DNA of 64,000 nucleotides from Lepus europaeus (GCF_033115175.1 NC_084845.1:808501-872500); one strand, 5' to 3'. Positions 1 through 11,318 are shown, counted from the first letter of the stretch. Notes: generated by a model from the sequence alone, not told the origin. Numbers and translations: made by a program.

Positions 1-52
1 CCTCTCTCTATAACTTTCTGCCTATCAAATAAATAGATTTTTTAAAAAAAAA
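1..52 (+). mobile_element. CSINE 3' tail, cut by window edge
   Basis: The window opens in the CT-rich and AAATAAATA tail of a plus-strand lagomorph CSINE. Its A-tail abuts the T-rich start of an opposite copy, giving a tail-to-tail pair. Confidence 0.75.
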
Positions 53-75
53 TTTATTTGACAGAGTTAGACAGT

Positions 76-109
<34 letters not shown>

Positions 110-368
110 TCTTCCTTCCGTTGGTTCACCCCCAAAATGGCCACTATGGCCGGAGCTATGCTGATCCGAAGCTAGGAGCCAGGTGCTTCCTCCTGGTCTC
201 CCACGTGGGTGCAGGCGCCCAAGCACTTTGTCCATCCTCCGCTGCCTTTCCAGCCACAGCAGAGAGCTGGACTGGAAGAGGAGCAACCAGGACTAGAACT
301 TGGCGCCCATATGGGAATGCCGGCGCTGCAGGCTGAGGATTAACCAAGTGAGCCACAGCACCGGCCCC
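53..368 (-). mobile_element. CSINE, near full length
   Basis: Read on the minus strand, it runs from a CCGGTGCTGTGGC-like tRNA-derived head, through the CCCATATGG segment and the AGCTCTCTGCT core, to a (CT)n and an A-rich tail. This is the standard CSINE order. Confidence 0.9.
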
Positions 369-1970
369 AATAGATCTTTTTTTAAAAAGAAATGTTTTAT
401 TTGCAATCAGAATTCAGTTGTTTGCATTGCATTAAGTTATGTTATTAAAATTAAAAAAGTAAAGCTAGAATTAAGAATTTGGGGGAGAAACTGCTGTTGA
501 TAAACACTGGAACCTCCAGCTGGGAAGGGAGAAAGAGTGAACCACCCTCTAAGCCCGAGTGCTTTACGTGATGCAGGCACCTGTGAGTGTACTGTAGAAA
601 GAGAATGGAGAGGATCAATGACTAAACTGGGCCGGCAGGCAAGTAAGGGAGATGAGGCTGTGTATTTGCAAATAAGCGTTGCTGAGTGATGGGAGTGATC
701 ACCCTCTGCACCCGGAGGAGGATGGGGGAAAGCAGAGAGCTTCAGGGGGCAGCCTCTGCTCCACAGTCACACACAGAAAGTACTCAAAACCTCCGTGGAA
801 GACAGAATTTACACTTAAAAACAAGAAATAAGAAATCACATTTAGAATTAAAAATGACAGATCAGTGAAGCAAACTAAGTGGAAAAGGGTAAGTCAAAAT
901 ATTTTAAAGATAAATAGTGAAATAAATTTAGATAATAAAGAGGTCAACTGACTTGGTGTGAAACTTAAATTTCCCATTATTAAGAAATCCACTGAGCCTG
1001 AGAAACCAAATCTTGTGATTCTGACTCCCCTCTGTCCATCATGGCTGCATTAATTCATCAAGAATGAAAGCTCGGCTTCTCCCTGCGCACAGTGGTTTAT
1101 GAAGAAAGCACACCGCTGATTAGCATTTTACATGCCAGAATAACAAGCCCTCCTATTGGTGGTGAGTGGGCAGATGGGCAGCTCCGAACTTCATTTTTAT
1201 GCTGAAGAGTCCCAAGGATTTCAGGTAGCAGGTAAGTCAGTGATTGCTAAATGAACTGGGACATCAAAGCACAGGTAAGATTCAGCTGCAGGCTAGGATG
1301 GGCCTTCCATCTTGAGACAGTCTGTGTCCCTGTGAACGCCTGCTGCTGAGAGCTGCAGGCTTTTAGCCACTGTTACTTCAACGAGACTTGAAACTTCTCC
1401 AAGAGAGAAGGGAACATACGGCTGCCTATTGAGGACAGACTTTGAAAGTCCTATTGTGGGCCAGTTAAGCACAACTAGCTCTCAGAGATGGAATAATCAA
1501 ACGTTGGTGCCACTAGCTCCTACCAGGCACCAGTTGTCTGCTCAAGGGAGGGAGCTGATGAACATCTCATTGCCCTTCGTGTGCCTGTAGAGGAAACATG
1601 TTTAGTGTCAGTGGGTTTGTCAGATCGCAGGGAGAGATTTCAGCCCATGTGCAAGGCAGAGAGCTGACGCCAGGCGGGCCTGGTGGAGGCAGACACAGGC
1701 AGCCGTGGTTCTCTGACTCCCTCAAGCACCTCTCTTATGTGCCTGTTTGTGTTCATGTCCCAACTCAGGCCAGCAGAATTATTTTAAACACGTACTGTTC
1801 ATGACTGGAATATGAGGGGGATTCTATTCCTTCTAAGAGCCTAGAGACATCATTTGAAAAGAGCAGCTACTTACCAAGCAAGATGCCCAGTGACTGCAAG
1901 GGCAGCGTGTGTGCAGTTCCAGAGAGGGAGCATCTGACAGCAAGATAAAGGTCCAGATTCCTTGAGCTCA
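369..1970. other. Intergenic, no recognisable gene
   Basis: Only short non-conserved ORFs are present. I recognise no exon, RNA gene or clear repeat here. The right end leads into a stretch that resembles the duplicated blocks further along the window. Confidence 0.5.
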
Positions 1971-2140
1971 CCTCCTTGTGGGAGGTGATTATCCCATCAC
2001 CTGTAATTGCACTGATGGTTTCTAAGAAGGGATTTGAAATTAGCTCTGAAAAACATGTGATGTGTTCACACTGCTGACAGTGATAAATGTTTGTTAAGGT
2101 ACTTACCCAAAAAGGTGGGGTGAACAGGAATAACTGGAGA
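1970..2140 (+). repeat. Duplicated segment, block D
   Basis: This stretch resembles about 39440-39600. Both contain a GATTATC..TCACCTGTAA core, then a GTTAA..ACTTA stretch, in the same order. It looks like an old segmental duplicate or an unclassified ancient repeat. Divergence is high, so the boundaries are approximate. Confidence 0.4.
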
Positions 2141-2193
2141 GCTTGATTTTTGGGGGGGTCTAAAACGGTTAGAGTGTCAATAAAAGATTAGCA

Positions 2194-2409
2194 GGGGCCA
2201 GCGTTGTGGTGTAATTGATTAAGTCACTGCCTGTGACACTGGCATCCCATATGGGTGCTGGTTTGAGTCCCATCTGCTTCACTTCTTATCCAGATCCAGC
2301 TAATGGCCTGGGAAAGCAAAGAAGATGGCCCAAGTGCTTGGGACCCTGTACTCCTTGGGGAAACCTGGATGAAACTCCTGGCTTTGGCCTGGCCCAGTCC
2401 TGGCTGTTG
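2194..2409 (+). mobile_element. CSINE 5' part, split by an LTR element
   Basis: The SINE starts at GGGGCCAGCGTTGTGG and proceeds normally to CTGGCTGTTG. It stops there, and its remaining 3' part resumes at 3662 with GTTGGAGCCATTTGG. The four bases GTTG at 2406-2409 are repeated at 3662-3665. Confidence 0.85.
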
Positions 2410-3661
2410 TGTTGTACCTGAGTGCAAACAAAGGAGCACTGTTCGGTAGGAAGTCAGATATGAGCTTATGTCTGTGTGACATAAAGGCCTAAAGAGTTGA
2501 CATCTGGGTCCAGCATATGCAGCTCAAAGTCATCCCAATAACCTTATCTGTATCCTGCCCTGCTCCTCCTACCCAATAACCTGCTAGGTGGGGGTCCACG
2601 CCCTTCTGGCTGATAATCTCCCAGGTGCATTTCAAATATGCATCCTGCCCTGCCCCTTCTACCTGATAGATAACCATCCTTCCTCTAAGGCTCCCCTAAG
2701 GTGGGGCAACGCCAGCCAGGCTTCCCTCTGTCTGATAACTTCAGGGGGAAAACTCAGATAGGAGTTTTTCTATTTACACTCAAAAAGTCCTTTGTCCCAA
2801 GAGGAGCAGAGGTGGAGAGGCAAGACCCTTCCCCTAAAAAACCCCCAGCCTCAACCAGACTGCACGCTCAGCTCTCTGCCTCTATGCTGAGCCACCCGCC
2901 TGGCCTGCCCAGGTGTACTCTCTCCACTCAACCACGTAACCCCGCTCTCCCCCAGTCTGAGCCACTGGGCACTCTCTCTCAGGTTCTGTCTAGAGAGGTG
3001 CCTATCCGCTCTTACAGATGTCCTACCCTAATAAACCTTGCTATTTTACTTTCCACTACTCTCTGTCTCACGCCTGAATTCTTTTTTGTGTGAAGACAAG
3101 AACCCTGCCATTCACCAGTAACAGTACCACACATTGATAAAATTTGATGGTCCTTTATTGCTGGCAGTGGAGAGTGGGCTCATGCCCTAAAGAACTCTCA
3201 ACCCTGAAGCCCAAAGCAACAGGGTTTATAAAGGCAAAAACCACAGAATTGGGAGGAGAATACATGGTTGCTAGGATTGGGGGGAATACATGGTTACTGG
3301 GGTCAAACTGACCTAAAATCTATGCAAAACTAGTATCAATTATAATCGTAATACCAGTTATGATCTTAACAATTTCAATTATAATCTTGACATTAATCCA
3401 GGTATTGGTTTTAATCATTTGTAGGACATAGATAAATTACATTTTTATCCTTAACCCAGGTGCAGCCTATCCACTTACAAGCTTGAGCGATCATGCTAGG
3501 GGGTTTCTATGCTCTGCCAAGTGTGATGTAGTGGACTGCAATTGTCCGACTTTTTTAGATCATGGTTTCAGACCAGAGTCTCACGGTGTAGAGGGGCACC
3601 TTCCCAGAATGGAGTCTTAATTTCTCCAAAAGGGAGTCCCTACTGTCAAGGTGCTACTTCA
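2410..3661 (-). mobile_element. LTR-type insertion inside the CSINE (outer LTR)
   Basis: The insertion has TG..CA ends and a 4-bp TSD (GTTG). The outer sequence (2410-2439 plus 3124-3661) appears to be in minus orientation, because TTTATT near 3153 reads as a polyadenylation signal on that strand. The short TSD suggests an ERV1-like LTR. No open retroviral reading frame was seen. The family is not identified. Confidence 0.55.
2440..3123 (+). mobile_element. Inner solo LTR, probably ERV1-like
   Basis: This 684-bp unit starts TGTTCGG and ends AGTAACA. CCTAATAAACCTTGC near 3029 is the likely polyadenylation signal, and a C/T-rich U5-like end follows it. The flanking four bases are GCAC on the left and GTAC on the right, a TSD with one mismatch. 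It sits inside the outer LTR, so the order of insertion is SINE, outer LTR, inner LTR. Confidence 0.55.
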
Positions 3662-3785
3662 GTTGGAGCCATTTGGGGAGTGAACCAGTAGATGAAGATC
3701 TCTTTTTCTCTGTGTCTCTTCTCATCTGTGTGTAATGCTACTTTTCAAATAAGTAAATAAATATTTTTAAAAAGTCTTTAAAAAA
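3662..3785 (+). mobile_element. CSINE 3' part after the LTR insertion
   Basis: The sequence resumes at CCATTTGGGGAGTGAACC and ends in CAAATAAGTAAATAAATA plus an A-rich tail. It is the same element as the one that starts at 2194. Confidence 0.85.
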
Positions 3786-3888
3786 GAAAGATGAGCAGAA
3801 GACACTGAGGTCTAAGAAGCCAGAGAATGACATGGGTCCAGCTCCTTTGCTGAGGGAGCACATCAAGAGATAAGCCCCAGGGACTGAC

Positions 3889-3892
<4 letters not shown>

Positions 3893-3927
<35 letters not shown>
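3893..3927. repeat. (TA)n microsatellite
   Basis: About 17 uninterrupted TA units. Confidence 0.98.
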
Positions 3928-3930
<3 letters not shown>

Positions 3931-4140
3931 AAATTATAAGGGCCTTACTAGTAATTCAGTTAGAACTTTGATTCCTGCATGACTCTAAATGTTACCTCCT
4001 AATTATTTGATTCATAGATAGGATTTTTAAAATACCAGGTATTATGTGAAAACTTGAAAGCTAGAGTAAAATGAACAATGTTTAACTTTCCTTATCCTCA
4101 TCCACTTTAGGTAATTCTTTTTTTATATTTTTTCTTTTTT
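3928..4140. other. Unassigned spacer
   Basis: AT-rich sequence with no recognised feature. Confidence 0.4.
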
Positions 4141-4145
4141 CTTTC

Positions 4146-4475
4146 TTTTTTTTTTTTTGACAAGCAGAGTGGATAGTGAGAGAGAGAGAGAGAGACAGAG
4201 AGAAAGGTCTTCCTTTTTGCTGTTGGTTTACCCTCCAATGTCCGCTGCGGCCGGCGTATCGCGTTGATCCGAAGCCAGGAGCCAGGTGCTTCTCCTGGTC
4301 TCCCATGCGGGTGCAGGCCCCAAGGACTTGGGCCATCCTCCACTGCCTTCCCTGGCCATAGCAGAGAGCTGGCCTGGAAAAGGGGCAACCGGGATAGAAT
4401 CCGGCGCCCCAACCAGGATTAGAACTCGGTGTGCCGGCGCCGCTAGGCAGAGGATTAGCCTGTTGAGCCACCGGT
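4146..4475 (-). mobile_element. CSINE, GC-rich subtype, with long T tract
   Basis: The minus-strand copy carries the subtype signature GGTTGGGGCGCCGG and ends in a (CT)n and a poly-A, seen here as poly-T at about 4132-4158. Confidence 0.88.
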
Positions 4476-5335
4476 TGAGCCTGTTGTGCTGGTTTATAGA
4501 AACATTCCAGAGTATTCTGTTATGTTGACAGAATTCAGATTATTTCCCATTAATAAATTCACATGTACTTGTTGCCAGCTACTCTCATTGTTCCTGGGAA
4601 AAATAATGAATTTTTTCCAGATCATAAGGACTGATAAATGGAAATCCGTTCAGACACATTAAAAATAGATTTGGAAATCACAGTGATAGTTCAGTTGAAT
4701 TCAAGTAAGTTGAATTTTAGTTATAAACATTCCAAAGATGTGCAGAATACTTCAAAGAATAAATAATATTAAAAGTAAGCATATGGAAAATCAGCTAGGA
4801 GACGCAGAAAATATAATGTAGGGCTCTACTTGAATTAAAGACTGAAAAAACCTTGAATACCTTACAAAACTACATTTGAGTTGGCTCAAATGGTTGTCCA
4901 GTGTTTCCCTAGGAAGACATGCAAAGGTACAGTAAGTACATCTTATTTCCTGTATTCTTGATGCCCTGAGTGGGATAATTTCAATGCCATATGCCCTCAA
5001 TTACCTGCTATGTGGAGTGGTTATTCTACAGACTGTGACCCCTACCAAAATCACCGCCAGGTTCCAGGCATCTTGGGATACAGCCTAATCCCTGAACCCA
5101 CTGAGATTATTAAAACTAGCTAACCCTAAACCTACTCACCCTTCCTTGCCAGTTACTTCCTGCAAAAGCCACAATTGAAACCTCTTCCCATTCTTTCCCA
5201 TCAGTTCCTCTGCTTAGTGAGGGATTCTGGTTCTTTCCCACAGGGTCCCCCTACCAGGTGCATATGAAATTTCTTCCTTTGTCACAGTTTTTCTGTTTCT
5301 GCATGCCTTGATATACCTGATTAAAATACATTCCA
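4476..5335. other. Intergenic, no recognisable gene
   Basis: Non-repetitive sequence as far as I can see. Small ORFs lack any family signature. Confidence 0.45.
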
Positions 5336-5675
5336 GGGGGCCGACGCTGTGGCATAGTGGGTAAGGCTGCTGCCTAAAGTGCCAGCATCCCATATGGGTG
5401 CCGGTTTGGACTCAGCTGCTCCACTTCCAATCCAGCTCTCTGCTATGGCCTGGGAAAGCATTGGAAGATGGCCCAAGTCCTTGGGCCCCTGCACCCGTGT
5501 GGGAGACCTGGAGGAGGCTCTTGGCCCCTGGCTTTGGATCGGCGCAGCTCCGGCTGTTGCAGCCAACTGGGGAGTCAACCATTGGATGGAAGACCCTTCT
5601 CTCTCTTTCTCCCTCTTCTCTCTGAGTATAACTTTGACTTTCAAATAAATAAATAAAAATCTTAAAAAAAAAAAA
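5336..5675 (+). mobile_element. CSINE, full length
   Basis: All parts are present in order: head GGGGGCCGACGCTGTGG, the CCCATATGGG segment, CCTGGGAAAGCA, a CT-rich tract, AAATAAATAAATA and an A-tail. Confidence 0.92.
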
Positions 5676-6071
5676 CAAGCAGAAGAGAAAGAGAACTGCT
5701 GAAATGTCTCCAGGATATACCAGCCACCTGTGGCTTAGAGGGCAGAATAAAGAGATGCACCCATTATGCTGTGGAAACCCATTTACGTAGAATGCAAATG
5801 GGAATATAATGTTTTTTTCTAAACAGCAGTTCAGTGTCAATGGAAATTTTATTCTCATTATGATAATATGTATAATACAAATTCATGTAAAATACAACAT
5901 AAAATACAGTATTTTTTAAAGAAAAATATTCCACTAAAACCACACGAATTTAATGCTAGTTTTCATACTTCTATCTGTATTCACACAGAAAACTGCATCA
6001 TACTTTTCCATTGAAACATTATAAAGTTTTTTCTCACAGCAGTATATGATTTGAGCCATATGTCATTTCTT
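5676..6071. other. Intergenic, no recognisable gene
   Basis: AT-rich spacer between two SINEs. Nothing recognised. Confidence 0.45.
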
Positions 6072-6398
6072 TTTAAGATTTATTTACTTATTTGAAAGGC
6101 AGAGTTACAGAGAGAGAGAGAAGGAGAGGGAGGGAGAGAGAGAGAGAGAAAATCTTCCATCCGCTAGTTACTCTCCACACGGCCTCAATGACCAGGTATG
6201 GGCCAGGCTGAAGCCAGGAGTCAAGAGCTTCTTCTGGATCTCCCATGAGGGTAGCAGGGGCCCAGGGACTTGGGCCATCTTCCACTGCTTTCCCAGGTGC
6301 ACAAGCAGGGAACTGGATCAGAAGTGGAGCAGCTTGAACTCAAAATGGTGGCCGTACAGGATGCCAATGTTGTGAGCTGTGACTTAACCCGCTGAGCC
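6072..6398 (-). mobile_element. CSINE, full length
   Basis: TTTTAAGATTTATTTACTT and a (GA)n tract at the left, and a tRNA-derived head at the right. Imperfect direct repeats (ATGTCATTTCT and ATGTGCCATTTCT) flank it. Confidence 0.9.
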
Positions 6399-6504
6399 GT
6401 TATGTGCCATTTCTATAGTTCACAGTTTCAAACAATACCAATAGGACAGTTTTCAAATAATCTCAGATACACTTCTAATAGCTGTGGTTAAAAATTAAAA
6501 TTAG

Positions 6505-6793
6505 GAGCCGGCGTTGCGGCTCAATAGGCTAATCCTCCGCCTAGCGGCGCCGGCACACCGGGTTCTAGTCCCAGTCGGGGTGCCGGATTCTGTCCCGGTT
6601 GCCCCTCTTCCAGGCCAGCTCTCTGCTATGGCCCGGGAGTGCAGTGGAGGGTGGCCCAAGTGCTTGGGCCCTGCACCCCTGGGAGACCAGGATAAATACC
6701 TGGCTCCTGCCTTTGGATCAGCACGGTGCGCCGGCCGCAGTGCGCTGGCCACGGCGGCCATTGAAGGGTGAACCTACGGCAAAGGAAAACCTT

Positions 6794-6825
<32 letters not shown>

Positions 6826-6844
6826 CACTCTGCCTGTCAAAAAA
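6505..6844 (+). mobile_element. CSINE, GC-rich subtype, with 14-bp TSD
   Basis: A perfect TSD AAAATTAAAATTAG lies at 6491-6504 and 6845-6858. The copy inserted exactly beside the 5' end of the next CSINE, so both heads begin with the same GAGCC. Confidence 0.92.
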
Positions 6845-6858
6845 AAAATTAAAATTAG

Positions 6859-7262
6859 GAGCCAGTGTTGTGGTACAAATGGGTTAAGCCCAATGGAAGG
6901 AAGACCTTTCTCTCTGTCTCTCCCTCGCACTGTCTAACTCTACCTGTAAAAAAAAAAATGGGTTAAGCCACAGCTTGGGCTCTTGCATCCCACATGGGAA
7001 TGTTGGTTCAAGTCCTGGCTCCTCTGTCTCTGATCTAGCTTCCTGCTAATGCTCCTGGGAAGGCCCAAATACTTGGGTTTCTGCCATCCACATGGACCTG
7101 AATGGAGTTCCTGGCTCTCAGCTTTGGCCTGGAACAGCCCCAGCTGTTATCAGCATTTGGGGTGTGAACCAGAGGGTGGAAACTTGCTCTCTCTCTGTTT
7201 TTCTCTCTCTGCCTCTCCCTGTCACTCTTACTTTCAAATAAATAATAAATCTTTAAAAAAAC
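6859..7262 (+). mobile_element. CSINE hosting a nested truncated SINE
   Basis: The element runs 6859-6890 and 6970-7262. It is interrupted by a short SINE 3' end whose 14-bp TSD duplicates host sequence. The body is a diverged CSINE with the usual CT tract and AAATAAATAATAAA tail. Confidence 0.85.
6891..6955 (+). mobile_element. 5'-truncated CSINE inside another CSINE
   Basis: Only the last ~55 bp of a CSINE (CAATGGAAGGAAGACC onward) plus an A-tail are present. AAATGGGTTAAGCC occurs at 6877-6890 and 6956-6969, a perfect 14-bp TSD. This is the product of truncated reverse transcription. Confidence 0.9.
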
Positions 7263-7781
7263 TGAATTTACCAAAATGAAAGTTACATAAAAAATCTAGC
7301 CTACAGACTATTCTGTATGTTTACTGTAGTTTTCTTATGTTCGTAAAATAACACTGGTAAATTCTTCCACTAAGTTACAATAATCTTACAAATTTAACTT
7401 TAAGTAAAACAGAGATTTAGAAGACATAAATAATAACCATTTTGTGTTGAAAGCATACAAAAAACTCGATATATGTATGATGAGTCTAATGTGATGAGCA
7501 TCTTAAGAACAGCAAGTAATTGACAACCACTAAACTAAGGCCAGTGATTATATCTAGGAAACTGGATGTAATGAGGAGAGTCATACAAAATCATCAAAAC
7601 ACAGATATTGTTCTTTAGGTTTGAGTTGACTAATAATTTGGCCTTTTTTATTAACCTATATACATTACTTATTATTTTAATATGTTAACTCGAAATGCAG
7701 CAAGTGCAAATAAAGAATTCCTCCAAATGAGGAATTTAAATTCATTTTAAGTAGCCACAGTAGAGTAACTAGTAGTTAATA
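7263..7781. other. Intergenic, no recognisable gene
   Basis: AT-rich spacer. No exon or repeat recognised. Confidence 0.4.
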
Positions 7782-7786
7782 CATTA

Positions 7787-8196
7787 TGTTAGGAAAATGG
7801 CACAGTTTTATCTGTGGTGCGATCTACACCCTGACACCATCCTAGGCTCTAGCCCCTGCTGCCATTGTTGGAAGCCAGGTGGCCACATGGCCCAACCACG
7901 GGTGTCAGGCCCACCCCCATCCTAAAGGGATTCGCTGCTCCTGCTTCCCTGCCAGCCCTCTGGCAAAGTTTTAAAAGGACCAGTTCCTGAACATGTGGTT
8001 CTCTCTCGCTCTCTTGGCTCCTCTTGTCTCTATTCTCTCTGTTCACTCTCTTCTCTCCTCACTAGCTCCTCTCCTGTCTGTTATACTCTCCTTCTCTCTT
8101 TTTCCTTCTTCGCCCCTTCCCTCTGGTCTGCTGGGTTTTCCCCAATAAGTCCTTTCCCTTACTCCGGTGTTTGGTGTGTTTTGTGATGACCTTATA
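7787..8196 (+). mobile_element. Solo LTR, copy 1
   Basis: This 410-bp LTR begins TGTTAGGAAAATGG and ends TGATGACCTTATA. The 5-bp TSD CATTA is perfect (7782-7786 and 8197-8201). Inside are a long pyrimidine-rich tract and CCCAATAAGTCC, a weak polyadenylation-like site. Close relatives lie at 9468-9708 (same strand) and 15835-16228 (opposite strand). A 5-bp TSD fits class III (ERVL/MaLR-like) elements, but that class is an inference. No internal retroviral genes remain. Confidence 0.82.
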
Positions 8197-8201
8197 CATT
8201 A

Positions 8202-8988
8202 CACGGCATTACTGCAACATGCCACATATTTCATTGCATGAATAGGAAGAATATGCCATCAGAAGGGATGTTCATCAAACAAAAGGAAGCAGCACGTGAT
8301 CTATATCAAGGAGGTATCCAAACAACAAAGTAAAGGGGAAGAATGTCCACAAGAGAGCAATGCAACAGAGGAAGATTATGATCAGACTCTGGCACCCAAT
8401 TAGGAAGCTTAATGAAGCCATCACAAAGAGGAGACAAGTAGAATCTCAGTGCTCAGACAAGAGAGGGAAAGACAAAAAACCTCTCAAGTGTACATGGCCA
8501 TTTTATAAAAATGGTTCTGTTGGGGAAGGAAATGCAATTAGGGACCTGGCTGCTACGTCATTAATAAAGGATTTTAGTAGGTTGCAGCCCTCTATGCTAT
8601 GGGTATACACTTTGGTTTAAAATAAGCACTGAACAGTTAAATAGGCTTTCTGATCCCTTGCAGTTCTTGGGTCCTCCTGCCCAGCTTTCTCAGTAGAATA
8701 CCAAGACCATGACCGCCACTCCTGCTCACTTGGAATAAGAGCCACGGCAGAAAGGCTGCAGGCTCCTTTCCAGACTGCCTACTTACAACAGCCTGTCTTG
8801 CTCCAGGTGCTCTCCCCTGCTCTACAGCCTGGGGCCACCAGAATATCCAGGATTTCTCTGTGCTTGTCCTTCCCCAGGCCCTGGTCCTTGTGTTGGTGGA
8901 ACTCTCCCAAACTCCAGGCCCTCTGTGTTCATTATCGTCTGAACAGAATTTGACACCCCCCCCCAATGTACACAAATGTTTAAACTGT
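8202..8988. other. Unassigned sequence
   Basis: No recognised gene. The 86-codon plus-strand ORF near 8360 has no family signature. A poly-C run lies near 8957. Confidence 0.4.
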
Positions 8989-8989
8989 A

Positions 8990-9265
8990 AAGCCTCAACA
9001 GTTAACAGATTAACGCTTGAGAGATCAAGGGTAGTGGGAAGAAGTGATTGGATTGGATTAAGTTACTAGGCTGGAGTCCCATGATTGATCATGGTGGCAT
9101 TGTAAAGAGAGCACAGAAGGCGGATGAAGGGTGTGTGCCTCTGTTTCTTGGCTTGCCAGGTGACTGTCCCCTCAGCTGTCTTCCAGCCTCACCAGATGCC
9201 TGAATCAATAAATCCTCCTCCTTCCTAAGTAGATCCTCTCGGGTATTTTAGTTAAAGTAATGAAA
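8990..9265 (+). mobile_element. MaLR-like (MLT1/MST-type) LTR remnant
   Basis: The order GTGATTGGATTGGATTAAGT, AGTCCCATGATTGATC, GGTGGCATTGTAA, then AATCAATAAATCC and TTTTAGTTA near the end, matches the conserved 3' half of mammalian apparent LTR retrotransposon LTRs. The element is diverged and truncated. Confidence 0.6.
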
Positions 9266-9467
9266 CTAATATTGTGCTCAAGCCTAGACACAGCCCAACT
9301 CCATTTTTCCATATTTGAGTATCTTGATGTCATCATTGATCACTGTTATTTGTAGCCGTTGCAGCCAGGCAACACTGAGTCTTGTTTATAATCTCCACAT
9401 AAAAATCCTTTAAATGGTGGAATTTCAGAAGGGGCAGAGCCTGAATCTGGTATAGCGTTGGTCCCAC

Positions 9468-9708
9468 TGTTAGTAAAATGGTACCATCTTCCTAAGCCCA
9501 GCCTGGCTGATTAGAAGTCAGGTGACCAAATGGCCCAGTCACAAGCATCAGCTCCACTCACACTTCCTTACCTCTGCAAAGCTATCGAAGATCTGTTCTG
9601 CCAGTACAGGCTGCTGTTCTCTCTGTGCATGGGGAGGCAGCCTGTCGGGTCTCCCCCACCCAATAATAAACCTATTCCCTCACTCCGGTGTTTTGTGGTG
9701 ACCTTTCA
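9468..9708 (+). mobile_element. Solo LTR, copy 3 (internally shortened)
   Basis: Its TGTTAGTAAAATGG start and CACTCCGGTGTTTTGTGG end match the LTR at 7787 and its inverted relative at 15835. The 5-bp TSD CCCAC is perfect (9463-9467 and 9709-9713). At 241 bp it lacks much of the pyrimidine-rich middle. AATAATAAACC near 9662 is a likely polyadenylation signal. Confidence 0.75.
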
Positions 9709-10020
9709 CCCACCCCACACAGGGATTTCAAGCTGCCCTTGTACTTGTACTTGGTTTCTCAGACCCAAGGCTCTCACTTCCTTGAGTTTTGTGGAATCTA
9801 CAGTCCCCCAGGAGTCACCTGAAGATGAGTTTTTTTTTTATATGATTGTCCTATATTCTAAAAATTTTTTTCTTTTTATTAAATTTTATTTAATGAATAT
9901 AAATTTCCAAAGTACAGCTTATGGATTACAATGGCTTCCTCCCTCCCATAACTTCCCTCCCACCCACAACCCTCCCCTTTCCCGCTCCCTCTCCCCTTCC
10001 ATTCACATCAAGATTCATTT

Positions 10021-10408
10021 TCAATTCTCTTTATATACAGAAGATCAGTTGAGTATATATTAAGTAAAGATTTCAACAGTTTGCCCCCATATAGCAACAC
10101 AAAGTGAAAAAATACTGTTGGAGTACTAGTTATAGCATTAAATAACAGTGTACAGCACATTAAAGACAGAGATCCTACATAATATTTTTAAAAAATTAAT
10201 TTTCTATGCCATTTCCAATTTAACACCAGGTTTTTTTTTGTTCCATTTCCAATTCTCTTTATATACAGAAGATCGATTCTGTATATAATGAGTAAAGATT
10301 TCATCAGTTTGCATCCACACAGAAACACAAAGTGTAAAAATACTGTTTCAGTACTAGTTATAGCATCACTTCACATTAGACAACACATTAAGGACAGATC
10401 CCACAAGG
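10021..10408 (-). repeat. Duplicated module in the L1 3' UTR
   Basis: Two related ~160-bp modules (10021-10180 and 10248-10408) share AATTCTCTTTATATACAGAA and ACTAGTTATAGCAT. The distal module matches the L1 3' end at about 54.6 kb. The proximal one matches the copy at about 52.3 kb. The UTR therefore joins two subfamily versions in one element. Confidence 0.7.
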
Positions 10409-11318
10409 GATGTAAGTACACAGTGACTCCTGTTGCTGACTTAACAATTTGACACTCCTGTTCATGGCGTCAGTAATCTCCCTAGGCTCTATTCATGAGT
10501 TGCCAGGGCTATGGAAGCCTTTAGAGTTTGCTGACTTTGATCTTATTCCGACAGGGTCATAGTCAAATTGGAAGTTCTCTCCTCCCTTCAGAGAAAGGTA
10601 CCTCCATCTTTGATGGCCCCGTTCTTTCCACTGGGATATCACTAACAGAGATCTTTCATTTAGGTCTTCTTCTTTTTTTTCTTTTCCATGGTGTCTTGGC
10701 TTTCCATGCCTAAAATACTCTCATGGGCTCTTCTTCCAGATCCGAATGCCTTAAGGGCTGATTCTGAGGCCAGAGTGTTGTTTAGGACATCTGCCATTCT
10801 ATGAGTCTGCTGTGTATCCCACTTCCCATGTTGGATCGTTCTCTCCTTTTTTGATTCTATCAGTATTAGCAGACACTAGTCTTGTTTGTGTGATCCCTTT
10901 GACTCTTAGACCTATCAGAGTCATCATTTGTGAACTGAAATTGATCACTTGGACTAGTGAGATGGCATTGGTACATGCCACCTTGATGGGATTGTATTGG
11001 AATCCCCTGGCACATTTCTAACTCAACCATTTGCGGCAAGTCCGATTGAGCATGTCCCAAATTGTGCATCTCCTCCCTCTCTTTTTCCACTCTTAAATTT
11101 AACAGGAATCACTTTTCAGTTAACATTTAAACACCTAAGAATAATTGTGTGTTAATTACAGAGTTCACCCACTAGTACTAGAACAACAACTACAACAACA
11201 ACAACAGATACTAAAAAGGATAAAGTATTACATTGTACATCTAGAGTCAGGACAAGAGCTGATCAGGTAATGTTTCTTATAGTGTCCATTTCACTTCAAC
11301 AGGTTTCCCCTTTGGTGC

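Noticed and set aside
3893-3927. (TA)n and other microsatellites as replication origin or regulatory signal
   Set aside because: Simple repeats without any further signal.
4082-4471. 129-codon minus-strand ORF and similar ORFs of 60-225 codons rich in GSWLRIS, SLSLSLS or RERERE
   Set aside because: They are translations of CSINE bodies and their (CT)n/(GA)n tracts. They recur at every SINE in the window and are not genes.
5336-5420. tRNA gene in SINE heads
   Set aside because: CSINE heads derive from a tRNA and keep box-like motifs, but none forms a complete cloverleaf gene. They are counted as SINEs.
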